Assembly: GCA_035717845.1 (NCBI GenBank)
Contig: DASTIC010000222.1
Span: 1-15,057 of the forward strand
DNA: 15,057 nt
Direction of reading: 5' to 3'
Source of the DNA: DASSUW01 sp035717845
GTDB taxonomy: Bacteria; Actinomycetota; Thermoleophilia; Solirubrobacterales; Solirubrobacteraceae
Made by a program: the position numbers and the translations under genes. Shown here one piece after another: positions 1 through 7,171 of the stretch (its first letter is position 1; each line of letters opens with the position of its first letter). Under the pieces are notes generated by a model. The model made no database searches. It was not told the DNA's origin and saw only the letters and a program-made list of their open reading frames with translations.

Positions 1-1530
1 CGCCATCACCGCGAGGTCGCTCCCGTCCCGCCCCGGGGGCTGGCGCCCGACCGCCGCGGAGGAGATGTTCACGCCGTGGGCCCCGAAGGCGGTGCCGACC
101 CGCCCGACCATGCCGGGCACGTCCTGGTAGCGGAAGAGGGCCAGGTGGGGGTCGTCCATCTGGAGGTTGAAGCGCTGGCCCCAGGCCTCGAGCAGGTGCG
201 GGCGGTGCAGCTGGCCGAGCGTGGTGCCGACCACGCGCGTGCGGTCCTCGCCGGCCACCACGGTGACGCGCACGAGGTCCGTGAAGTCGCGCGCGATGAC
301 CTCGGTGCGCTCGGACACCTGGATCCCCCGCTCCTCGGCCAGCGACGGGGCGTTGACGAGGTTGACCTCCTCCTCGGTGTGGCCCGCGAGCAGGCCGTTG
401 AGCACCGCGAGGGTGAGCAGGCGGGTGTCGTGCTCGGCGATCCGCCCCAGGTACTCGACCTCGACCCGCTCGACGCTGGAGGACTCGGCGAGCGCCATCG
501 CCAGGCGGCCCAGGCCGCGGCCGAGCGGGAGGAACGGGCCCAGCGCCTCCATGTCCTCGGCGCTGACGGCGGGGATGTTGACGGCGGTCGAGACGACGCC
601 GCCCGTGAGCGCCGCCACGACCTGCTCGGCGGTCTGCACGCCGGCGCGGTCCTGCGCCTCGGTGGTCGACGCGGCGAGGTGCGGCGTGACGACGACGTTG
701 GGATAGCCGAACAGCGGGTGATCGGTGACCGGCTCCCGCGTGAACACGTCGAGCGCCGCGCCGGCGACCTTGCCGGAATCGAGCGCGCGCTTGAGCGCGT
801 CGTCGTCGACGAGCTCGCCGCGGGCGCAGTTGATGATCCGGACGCCGTCGCGGCAGCGCGCCAGCGCCTCGTCTCCGAGCCAGCCACGCGTCTCGGGCGT
901 CGTCGGCAGGTGGATGGAGATGAACTCGGCCTGGGCGTACAGCTCGTCGGCCGAGTCGGCCTTCTCCACCCCAAGCTCGCGGAAGCGCGCCGACGACACG
1001 TAGGGATCGAACGCGACCACCCGCATGCCGAAGCCGTGGGCGCGCGCGGCCACCAGCTGGCCGATGCGGCCGAAGCCCAGCAGGCCGAGCGTCTTCTCGT
1101 ACAGCTCGACGCCGCCCCACTTCGAGCGCTCCCAGCTGCCGTGCGTGAGCGCCGCGTGCGCCTGCGGGACGTTGCGGGCGAGCGCGAGCAGCAGCGCGAC
1201 GGTGTGCTCCGCCGCGGTGATGACGTTGGACTGCGGCGCGTTGGCGACGATGATGCCGCGCTTGGTGGCCGCGTCGACGTCGACGTTGTCGACGCCGACG
1301 CCGGCGCGCCCGATCACCTTGAGCCGCTCGCCGCGGGCGATCAGGTCGGCGGTCAGCTTCGTCGCCGAGCGGATGAGGATCGCGTCGTAGGCGCCGATCC
1401 GCTCAGCCAGCTCGGCGTCGTCCCAGTCGATGCCGAGGTCGACGTCGAATCGCTCGCGCAGGAGCGCGACGCCCGAATCGGCGATCGGCTCCTTGACGAG
1501 GACGCGGCAGGGCTCGGCGAGGACGGTCAC
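1..1530 (-). CDS. serA: D-3-phosphoglycerate dehydrogenase, long type, 3' end outside window
   Basis: Oxidises 3-phosphoglycerate to 3-phosphohydroxypyruvate with NAD+, the first step of serine synthesis in the cytosol. 510 codons are visible with no stop; long-type SerA is usually about 525-530 residues, so only the tail is missing. An N-terminal substrate-binding half encloses a Rossmann domain with GFGRIG near residues 152-157. Catalytic residues follow the 2-hydroxyacid dehydrogenase pattern: Arg about 237 (CARGE), Glu about 266 (TREP) and His about 284 (TPHLAAS). Next come an intervening ASB-like domain (SVERVEVEYLG through LAVLNGLLA) and a C-terminal ACT domain (DVPGMVGRVGTAFG), which in this family senses serine. 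The GTG start overlaps the aminotransferase stop (GTGA), implying translational coupling. Identification is secure. Confidence 0.95.
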   Translation of the reverse strand, partial: MTVLAEPCRVLVKEPIADSGVALLRERFDVDLGIDWDDAELAERIGAYDAILIRSATKLTADLIARGERLKVIGRAGVGVDNVDVDAATKRGIIVANAPQSNVITAAEHTVALLLALARNVPQAHAALTHGSWERSKWGGVELYEKTLGLLGFGRIGQLVAARAHGFGMRVVAFDPYVSSARFRELGVEKADSADELYAQAEFISIHLPTTPETRGWLGDEALARCRDGVRIINCARGELVDDDALKRALDSGKVAGAALDVFTREPVTDHPLFGYPNVVVTPHLAASTTEAQDRAGVQTAEQVVAALTGGVVSTAVNIPAVSAEDMEALGPFLPLGRGLGRLAMALAESSSVERVEVEYLGRIAEHDTRLLTLAVLNGLLAGHTEEEVNLVNAPSLAEERGIQVSERTEVIARDFTDLVRVTVVAGEDRTRVVGTTLGQLHRPHLLEAWGQRFNLQMDDPHLALFRYQDVPGMVGRVGTAFGAHGVNISSAAVGRQPPGRDGSDLAVMA

Positions 1531-2699
1531 GCGGCGGCCGGGACGCCGGCCTCGAGGAACACGCGCTGCGCAGCGCCTGCGCCCGCGCCGTGCTCGACGT
1601 CGCGGCCGAGCTGGGCCAGCACCATCTCGAGCCCGGAGAGCGAGGTGAGGATGTCGAAGGCCCCGAAGTAGCCGCAGTGGGCGATCCGCAGGATCTTGCC
1701 CTTCAGGTGGTCCTGCCCGCCGTTGGCGGTGATGCCGAGCCGCCGCAGGCCGCCGGGCACCTTCCCGCCGTCGATGTCCTCCGGCAGCTCGATGGCCGTG
1801 ACCACGGTCGCGCGCTCGTCCGGGTCGCCGTACAGCTCGAGGCCCATCGCGGCGGCGCCGGCGCGGGTGGCGCGGGCGAGCAGCTGGTGGCGGGCCATCA
1901 CGTCGTCGAGCCCCTCGCGCTCGATCATCTCGAGCGCGACGTCGAGGCCGAGGAACAGCGACACGGCGGGCGTGAACGGGCTCGCGCCCTTGCGCTGGCT
2001 CTTCGCCGTGCGGCCCCAGTCGAAGTAGTAGCGGCCCCCGCCACGGGCGGCCGCGTGCTCGAGCGCGCGCTCGGACACGGAGGCGAAGGCGAGTCCGGGC
2101 GGGCACATGAGCGCCTTCTGCGAGCCGGAGACGACGACGTCGATCCCCCAGTCGTCCTGGCGCAGCTCCGCGGCGCCCAGGCCCGACACGGCGTCGACCA
2201 CGAGGATGGCGTCGTGGCGGGCGGCGACGTCGGCGATTGCCTGCACGTCGTGCACGATGCCGGTCGAGGTCTCGCTCAGCGTGGCGAACACGACCTTGAC
2301 GTCCCCGTTCTGCGTGAGGAGGCGGTCGACCTCGGCGGGGTCGAGTCGCTCTCCCCAGCCCGGCTCGTAGCGGACCTGGTCGGCGCCGTAGGCCTCGCCG
2401 AGCTGGATCCAGCGCTCGCCGAACTTGCCGGCCGCGCAGGTGAGGATCCGGTCCCCGGGGCGCACGAGGTTGGCCATCGCCGACTCCATCGCGCCCGAGC
2501 CGCTGGAGGCGAAGGCGAGCACGTCGTTGCTCGTGCGGAACACGTGCGGCAGGCGCGCGAGGACGCGCTCGTAGAGCTCGTCGAACGCCGGCGCGCGGTG
2601 GTAGAGCATCGGCGCGGCCATCGCCTGCGACACCGCGGGCGGGATCGGCGTCGGCCCGGCGGTCATCAGGTACTGCTTGGTGAACGGGTTCGGCGTCAT
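1527..2699 (-). CDS. Class V PLP aminotransferase (serine-pyruvate / alanine-glyoxylate type)
   Basis: A 390-residue fold-type I PLP enzyme of the serine-pyruvate/alanine-glyoxylate aminotransferase group. The N-terminus has the family signature LMTAGPTPIP; residues 65-71 (SSGSGAM) would hold the cofactor phosphate; Asp169 (VVDAVSG) would pair with the PLP ring nitrogen; Lys195 in SGSQKALMCPPGL is the expected Schiff-base lysine. The gene overlaps serA by four bases, so the product probably works in serine metabolism. It could transaminate phosphohydroxypyruvate in place of SerC, or use serine, alanine or glyoxylate; the sequence does not settle the substrate. No Shine-Dalgarno is visible before the ATG. 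A TANNNT hexamer (TAATCT) lies 13 nt upstream, but it overlaps the preceding gene's TAA stop. The gap to that gene is 16 bp. Confidence 0.88.
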   Translation of the reverse strand: MTPNPFTKQYLMTAGPTPIPPAVSQAMAAPMLYHRAPAFDELYERVLARLPHVFRTSNDVLAFASSGSGAMESAMANLVRPGDRILTCAAGKFGERWIQLGEAYGADQVRYEPGWGERLDPAEVDRLLTQNGDVKVVFATLSETSTGIVHDVQAIADVAARHDAILVVDAVSGLGAAELRQDDWGIDVVVSGSQKALMCPPGLAFASVSERALEHAAARGGGRYYFDWGRTAKSQRKGASPFTPAVSLFLGLDVALEMIEREGLDDVMARHQLLARATRAGAAAMGLELYGDPDERATVVTAIELPEDIDGGKVPGGLRRLGITANGGQDHLKGKILRIAHCGYFGAFDILTSLSGLEMVLAQLGRDVEHGAGAGAAQRVFLEAGVPAAA

Positions 2700-2715
2700 A
2701 AGGGGGCCGATGAGA

Positions 2716-3204
2716 TTAGCTAGAGCTCTGCCGCTCGAGGTCGCGGCGCAGCTCCTCGAGGTCGACGCCGAGCGCGACGAGGACGATCCACGCGGTGACG
2801 ACCAGCAGCCCGAGCACGACGCCGATGATCCCGAGGATCACTCCGCCCCGGGCCGACCCCTCCCCCTGGTCGGTGAGGCCGGCGGCGATCCGCTTGCGGC
2901 TCTGGGCGCCGGTGATCCATGCGGCGATCGAGACCGGCAGCGAGAGCGGGGCGAAGATCACCAGCAGCAGCCCCACGATGCCGAGCACGAGCGAGGTCGT
3001 GGCCAGGCCGTTGGGCGGCGAGGTCGACCGCTTTGCCGGCGTGAACCTCGGGCGGTCGGCGGGCGTGGCCCACGCCGCCGTCACCTCCGTGGGCGCCTCC
3101 GGAGCCGGCTCGGGGTCCGGCGGGGCGGGCTCGAACTGCGGCGCCGGCCGCCCGCCCGGAGCGGACGGGGGCAGCCAGCCTCCGGCGATCGGCTCGTCGG
3201 CCAT
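2716..3204 (-). CDS. DUF4190-like small membrane protein with Pro-rich N-terminus
   Basis: A 162-residue protein of unknown function. Residues 1-66 are rich in proline, alanine and glutamate and look disordered. Two hydrophobic segments follow, about 68-98 (with GLATTSLVLGIVGLLLVI) and about 121-146 (GGVILGIIGVVLGLLVV), joined by a basic loop (QSRKRIAAG), then a charged tail. The phrase 'LATTSLVLGI' and the paired Gly-rich helices match DUF4190-type actinobacterial membrane proteins; this is a family resemblance, not a function. It lies 31 bp after ilvC and 16 bp before the aminotransferase, so it is probably co-transcribed with biosynthetic genes it has no obvious link to. No Shine-Dalgarno is seen; CAATCT six bases before the ATG is a possible -10 for a leaderless transcript. 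Confidence 0.75.
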   Translation of the reverse strand: MADEPIAGGWLPPSAPGGRPAPQFEPAPPDPEPAPEAPTEVTAAWATPADRPRFTPAKRSTSPPNGLATTSLVLGIVGLLLVIFAPLSLPVSIAAWITGAQSRKRIAAGLTDQGEGSARGGVILGIIGVVLGLLVVTAWIVLVALGVDLEELRRDLERQSSS

Positions 3205-3235
3205 CGATACAGATTGTGGCAGCGACGCCGGTGTA

Positions 3236-4225
3236 CTAGAACTCGGTCTCGATCCAGTCCATCATCGAGCGCAGCTGCTTGCCCTCGCGCTCGATCTGGT
3301 GACCGGCCTGCTCCTCGCGCATGCGCTTGAAGTTCTCCTGGCCCGCGCGGTTCTCCGCGATCCACTCGCGCGCGAAGGCGCCGGACTGGATCTCGCCGAG
3401 GACGTCGCGCATCGCCTGGCGGGTGGTCTCGGAGATCACGCGCTTTCCGCGCGTGTAGTCGCCGTACTCGGCCGTGTTGGAGACCGAGTAGCGCATCCCC
3501 GTGATGCCCTTCTCGTACATCAGGTCGACGATCAGCTTGAGCTCGTGGAGGCACTCGAAGTACGCGAGCTTCGGGTCGTAGCCGGCGTCGACGAGCGTCT
3601 CGTAGCCCGCCTGCACGAGCTCCGACACGCCGCCGCAGAGCACGGCCTGCTCGCCGAACAGGTCGGTCTCGGTCTCGTCCTTGAACGTCGTCTCGATCAC
3701 GCCGCCGCGGGTGCAGCCGATGCCCTTCGCGTACGCCAAGGCCAGCTGCTGGGCGTTGCCGGAGGCGTCGGCGTGGACGGCGATCAGACCGGGCACGCCG
3801 CTGCCCTCGACGTACTGGCGCCGGACGAGGTGGCCTGGGCCCTTGGGGGCAACGAGCGCGACGTCGACCTCCGGCGGCGGCTCGACCTCGCCGTAGTGGA
3901 CGGAGAAGCCGTGGCCGAACAGCAGCAGGTTGCCGGGCGCGATGCCGTCGCGGATCTGGTCGCGCCAGACCTCGCCGTGCTTCTCGTCGGGGAGCAGGAC
4001 CATCACCACGTCGCCGCGCGACGCGGCGTCGGCCACGTCGGTGACCTCGAGGCCGTTCTCGCGTGCCTGCTCGACCGAGGCCGATTCCGGCCTGAGCCCG
4101 ACCACGACGTCGACGCCGGAGTCGTTGAGGTTGAGCGAGTGGGCGTGGCCCTGGGAGCCGTAGCCGAGGATGGCCACGGTCCTGCCGTCGAGCAGGCCGA
4201 GGTCGGCGTCGTCGTCGTAATACAT
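3236..4225 (-). CDS. ilvC: Ketol-acid reductoisomerase, class I (short form)
   Basis: Converts 2-acetolactate or 2-aceto-2-hydroxybutyrate to the dihydroxy acid by Mg2+-dependent isomerisation and NAD(P)H reduction, in valine, leucine and isoleucine synthesis. At 329 residues it fits the short class I form. The Rossmann motif GYGSQG is at 21-26, and the cofactor-selecting loop LRPESAS follows at about 44-50. His105 (GHGFSVHY), Asp188 and Glu192 (ETDLFGEQ), Glu224 and Glu228 (FECLHELK) and Ser249 (YSVSN) match catalytic and metal-binding positions. The frame stays open about 130 bases upstream, but that extension is Arg/Pro-rich and overlaps the methyltransferase; MYYDDDADLGLL matches the family N-terminus. 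No Shine-Dalgarno; TAGGCT lies 10 nt before the ATG, overlapping the upstream gene's stop. It is surrounded by menaquinone and serine genes, not other ilv genes. Confidence 0.96.
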   Translation of the reverse strand: MYYDDDADLGLLDGRTVAILGYGSQGHAHSLNLNDSGVDVVVGLRPESASVEQARENGLEVTDVADAASRGDVVMVLLPDEKHGEVWRDQIRDGIAPGNLLLFGHGFSVHYGEVEPPPEVDVALVAPKGPGHLVRRQYVEGSGVPGLIAVHADASGNAQQLALAYAKGIGCTRGGVIETTFKDETETDLFGEQAVLCGGVSELVQAGYETLVDAGYDPKLAYFECLHELKLIVDLMYEKGITGMRYSVSNTAEYGDYTRGKRVISETTRQAMRDVLGEIQSGAFAREWIAENRAGQENFKRMREEQAGHQIEREGKQLRSMMDWIETEF

Positions 4226-4238
4226 GAGGCGCGGAAGC

Positions 4239-5075
4239 CTAGCCCGTCGCGGCCGCGACCCACGTGCGGGCGGGGACGGCGAGCGTGCCGTCCTCCTGCC
4301 TCCACGGTGCCGCGCTGCCCTCGAGCGCGGCGACGACGTCGTCGAGCTCGTCACGGCTCATACCGGCGGCGGCGTCGTGCACGCGCATCGACATCGCGGC
4401 CTGGGTGTCCCACCAGGCCTGGGCCGACGGGTAGCGGATGGCGAAGTCGACGGCGTCGACCTCGTAGTCGACGAAGCCGGCGGCCTCGAGGTTCTCGGCC
4501 ACCACGCCGTCCTCGCCCCACGCGAACTGGCCGGGGCCGGGCGGGATCGGCTCGGCGCGGCCGCGGGCGATCAGCTCCTCGACCAGGAGGACGCTCCACG
4601 GGTTCGCCTCCGGCTCCGCCCACGCGGCCAGCGCGAGGCGGCCTCCCGGCCGCAGGACGCGGCGCGTGTCGCGCACTGCCGCCTCGCCGTCGGCCATCAG
4701 CATGTACCCCCAGCGGCAGAGCACGACGTCGAGGCTGGCGGCAGGCTGGTCGATGGCCTCCGCGTCGATCTGGCGGAAGCGCACGTTGGCGACGCCGAGC
4801 GCCTCGGCGCGCCGCTGGGCCGCGCTCAGCATCTCGGGCACGAAGTCGGAGGTGATGAGCTGCCCGTTGGGCGCGACCAGCTCGGCGGCGAGGTAGCCGG
4901 TGTCGCCGATCCCGGCCGCGAGCTCGAGCACCGTGTCGCCCGGCTGCGGCTGCGCGTGGTCGAGCATCCAGGCGGTCACAGGCATCGTGTCGCGTCGGAA
5001 GGCGTCCGCGTAGCGCTCCCAGCCGGCCGCCGTGGTCGCCCAGCGGTGGCGGCTCTCCTGGCGATAGGCGCTCAC
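4239..5075 (-). CDS. Class I SAM-dependent methyltransferase, coupled to menE
   Basis: A 278-residue methyltransferase. Motif I is LELAAGIGDTG at about 50-60, followed by the acidic loop SDFVPEML (76-83) and AEALGVANVRFRQIDAEAID (about 90-109). Motif IV is SLDVVLCRWGYML (114-126), with RVLRPGGRLALAAW behind it. The GTG start overlaps the menE stop (GTGA), so the two are almost certainly co-translated. Menaquinone synthesis ends with C-methylation of demethylmenaquinone by MenG/UbiE. This protein has the right fold and position, but I do not see the UbiE signatures well enough to name it menG. It could equally methylate an unrelated small molecule. It ends 13 bp before ilvC. The frame stays open far upstream, but that extension is a shadow of menE. 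Confidence 0.82.
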   Translation of the reverse strand: MSAYRQESRHRWATTAAGWERYADAFRRDTMPVTAWMLDHAQPQPGDTVLELAAGIGDTGYLAAELVAPNGQLITSDFVPEMLSAAQRRAEALGVANVRFRQIDAEAIDQPAASLDVVLCRWGYMLMADGEAAVRDTRRVLRPGGRLALAAWAEPEANPWSVLLVEELIARGRAEPIPPGPGQFAWGEDGVVAENLEAAGFVDYEVDAVDFAIRYPSAQAWWDTQAAMSMRVHDAAAGMSRDELDDVVAALEGSAAPWRQEDGTLAVPARTWVAAATG

Positions 5076-6322
5076 GCCAGCTCCCCGCGCAGGAGCTTGC
5101 CCGAGGCGGTGCGCGGCAGCCCGTCGGCGAGCTCGATCTCCTTCGGCACCTTGAAGCGCGCCAGCCGCTCGTGGGCCCAGGCGCGAAGCTCGTCGGGCGT
5201 CGCCGGCCCGCGCAGGACGACGCGGGCGGTCACGGCCTCCCCCCACTCCGGGTGCGGCCGGGCGAAGACCCCCGCGTCGGCGACCGCGGGGTGGGCGAGC
5301 AGCACGGCCTCGACCTCGGCGGGCGCGACGTTCTCTCCCCCGGTGACGATCGTGTCCGTCTTGCGGCCGGTCACGCGGAGGCGGCCGTGGTCGTCGAGCG
5401 TGCCGAGGTCGCCGGTGCGCAACGTCCCGCCTCCGGCCACCGTCGGCCCGTCGACGAGGATCTCGCCGTCGGGCGCGAGCGTGACGCGGACGCCGGGGAG
5501 CGCCCGGCCGCTGGTCTCGACGTCGCCGATCTCCCCCACCGTCACCTGGGAGCACGCCTGCGTCAGACCGTAGGTCGGCGCCACCGGCCAGCCGGCGTCG
5601 CGCGCCCGCTCGAGCAGCGCGCGGGGAGCGGGTGCGCCGCCCAGCACCACCGCGCGCAGGCCGTGCGGCGGCGCTGTCCCCGCGTCGAGCAGGCGGGTGA
5701 GCTGGGTCGGAACCAGCGAGGCCAGCGTCACTCCCGGCGTGTCCGGCCCCCCGAGCACCGCGGTGGTGGCGTAGATCGCCGACCGCAGCAGCACCATCAG
5801 GCCGCCGACGTGCGAGAGCGGCAGCGGGCACAGCCAGCGCTCGTCGCGGTCGAGCCCGAGCGCAACCGCCGAGCCGTGCGCGCTGGCCTGGACGTTGCCG
5901 AGCGAGAGGCTCACCGCGCGCGGCGTCCCCGTGGTGCCGGAGGTGTGGACGACGAGCGCGGAGTCGTCCGGGTGGGGCGCGGCCGGCACGGGCGCGGGCG
6001 GGGCCGGCTCGAGCGGGCCGCCGATGGTGGCCGCCGCCGTCCGGAGCCGCGCAGCCTGCTCCGGCGCGGCCAGCCGCGGGTCGACCGGCATGGCGGCGGC
6101 GCCGGCGAGCAGGCAGCCGTGCAGCGCCTCCGCGAACGCCGTGCCGGCGGGCAGCGTGATGGCCACGCGGTCGCCTCGCCGGACGCCACGGGTCGCGAGG
6201 GCGCCCGCCACGGCTCCAGCGGCGTCGAGCAGCTCGCGGTAGGTCCGGGCGCCGTCCGACGCCTCGACGGCGGTGCGCTCGGGATGCAGGGCGGCGGCGC
6301 GCTCCAGCCAGCTCTCGCTCAC
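5072..6322 (-). CDS. menE: o-Succinylbenzoate--CoA ligase
   Basis: An acyl-adenylate-forming enzyme of 416 residues that would activate o-succinylbenzoate to its CoA thioester for MenB. The P-loop signature is VVHTSGTTGTPRAV at about 124-137, with Arg where Lys is common in PKG. Further motifs are YGLTQACSQVT (251-261), TGDLG (303-307), the hinge region with TGRKTDTIVTGGENVAP (318-334), and catalytic Lys409 in TASGKLLRG. The length is short for the superfamily, as expected for MenE. Menaquinone genes menB, menA and menC lie immediately divergent, which supports menE over a generic acyl-CoA synthetase. The GTG start gives MSESWLERAA; the frame is open further upstream only across menB. TAGCCT sits exactly 7 nt before this GTG, suggesting leaderless transcription. 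Confidence 0.9.
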   Translation of the reverse strand: MSESWLERAAALHPERTAVEASDGARTYRELLDAAGAVAGALATRGVRRGDRVAITLPAGTAFAEALHGCLLAGAAAMPVDPRLAAPEQAARLRTAAATIGGPLEPAPPAPVPAAPHPDDSALVVHTSGTTGTPRAVSLSLGNVQASAHGSAVALGLDRDERWLCPLPLSHVGGLMVLLRSAIYATTAVLGGPDTPGVTLASLVPTQLTRLLDAGTAPPHGLRAVVLGGAPAPRALLERARDAGWPVAPTYGLTQACSQVTVGEIGDVETSGRALPGVRVTLAPDGEILVDGPTVAGGGTLRTGDLGTLDDHGRLRVTGRKTDTIVTGGENVAPAEVEAVLLAHPAVADAGVFARPHPEWGEAVTARVVLRGPATPDELRAWAHERLARFKVPKEIELADGLPRTASGKLLRGELA

Positions 6323-6343
6323 CGGGGGGAGGCTAGTGTCTGA
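6323..6343. promoter_or_regulatory. Divergent menE/menB promoter region, candidate overlapping leaderless -10 elements
   Basis: Only 21 bp separate the menE and menB start codons. On the plus strand TAGTGT (6334-6339) lies 4 nt before the GTG at 6344 and 7 nt before a second in-frame GTG at 6347. On the minus strand TAGCCT (6335-6330) lies 7 nt before the menE GTG. The two hexamers share the bases around CTAG at 6333-6336. A TANNNT box about 7 nt before a start codon is the usual geometry of actinobacterial leaderless promoters. A purine run GGGGGGAGG at 6324-6332 could instead be a Shine-Dalgarno for menB. Transcription start sites are inferred. Confidence 0.5.
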
Positions 6344-7171
6344 GTGGTGACCACCACGTGGACCCCGGCCGCCGAGTTCGAGGACATCCGCTACGAGACG
6401 TCCGGCGACGGGATCGGCAAGATCACGATCGCACGGCCTGAGGTGCGCAACGCGTTCCGCCCGCAGACGATCGTCGAGATCTCGCAGGCGCTCGAGCTGG
6501 CACGGGAGGACGGGTCGGTCGGCGTGATCGTGCTGACCGGCGAGGGGCCGCTCGCCTTCTGCTCGGGCGGCGACCAGCGCGTGCGCGGCGACACCGGCTA
6601 TCTGGCCGACGGCGCCTCGGTCGGCCGCTTCCACGTGACCGACCTGCACGTGCAGATCCGCCGGCTCCCCAAGCCGGTGGTGGCGATGGTGGCCGGCTAT
6701 GCGGTGGGCGGCGGGCAGGTGCTCCACCTCGTCTGCGACCTCACGATCGCCGCCGACAACGCCCGCTTCGGGCAGACCGGTCCGCGCGTGGGCTCGTTCG
6801 ACGGCGGCTTCGGCGCGGCGCTGCTCGCCAATACCGTCGGCGTCAAGAAGGCCAAGGAGATCTGGTTCCTGTGCCGCCAGTACGACGCCGCGCAGGCGTT
6901 GGAGATGGGGCTGGTGAACACCGTCGTGCCGCTCGACCAGCTCGAGGAGGAGACCGTCCGCTGGTGCCGCGAGATGCTGGAACTCTCTCCCTTCGCCCTC
7001 CGGCTCCTGAAGGCGAGCTTCCACGCTGCCGAGGACGGCCTGAGCGGCATCCAGCAGCTGGCACACGACACCAACCTGCTCTTCTACGCCTCCGACGAAG
7101 CGCGCGAGGGCCGCGAGGCGTACAAGCGCAAGCGCAAGCCCGACTTCTCGCAGTTCCCCCGACGACCTTGA
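6344..7171 (+). CDS. menB: 1,4-Dihydroxy-2-naphthoyl-CoA synthase
   Basis: A crotonase-fold enzyme of 275 residues that cyclises o-succinylbenzoyl-CoA to 1,4-dihydroxy-2-naphthoyl-CoA. Oxyanion-hole segments are FCSGGDQR (72-79) and GYAVGGGQVLHLVCDLTIA (118-136). The MenB signature QTGPRVGSFDGG is at 144-155, and EIWFLCRQYDAAQALEMGLV matches MenB very closely. The Gly-containing loop is of the bicarbonate-dependent type seen in E. coli MenB. The C-terminus (FYASDEAREGREAYKRKRKPDFSQFPR, 249 onward) is also typical. Two consecutive GTG codons, 6344 and 6347, can start it: a GA-rich Shine-Dalgarno favours either weakly, and leaderless geometry favours 6347 (274 residues). It is first of a menB-menA-menC set; its TGA overlaps the menA TTG. 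Confidence 0.96.
   Translation: MVTTTWTPAAEFEDIRYETSGDGIGKITIARPEVRNAFRPQTIVEISQALELAREDGSVGVIVLTGEGPLAFCSGGDQRVRGDTGYLADGASVGRFHVTDLHVQIRRLPKPVVAMVAGYAVGGGQVLHLVCDLTIAADNARFGQTGPRVGSFDGGFGAALLANTVGVKKAKEIWFLCRQYDAAQALEMGLVNTVVPLDQLEEETVRWCREMLELSPFALRLLKASFHAAEDGLSGIQQLAHDTNLLFYASDEAREGREAYKRKRKPDFSQFPRRP

Noticed and set aside
76..1671. Long plus-strand open frame opposite serA
   Set aside because: Composition is a shadow of the real minus-strand gene (His/Arg/Asp/Val-rich with no motifs), while serA shows every catalytic residue.
4226..4354. N-terminal extension of IlvC
   Set aside because: The extra residues are Arg/Ser/Pro-rich, overlap the methyltransferase and are absent from the KARI family; the ATG at 4225 gives the normal N-terminus.
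2795..4855. Very long plus-strand open frame (686 codons) across ilvC and the DUF4190 gene
   Set aside because: High-GC antisense artefact; it spans three well-supported minus-strand genes and turns into an Arg/Pro/Ser-rich stretch.
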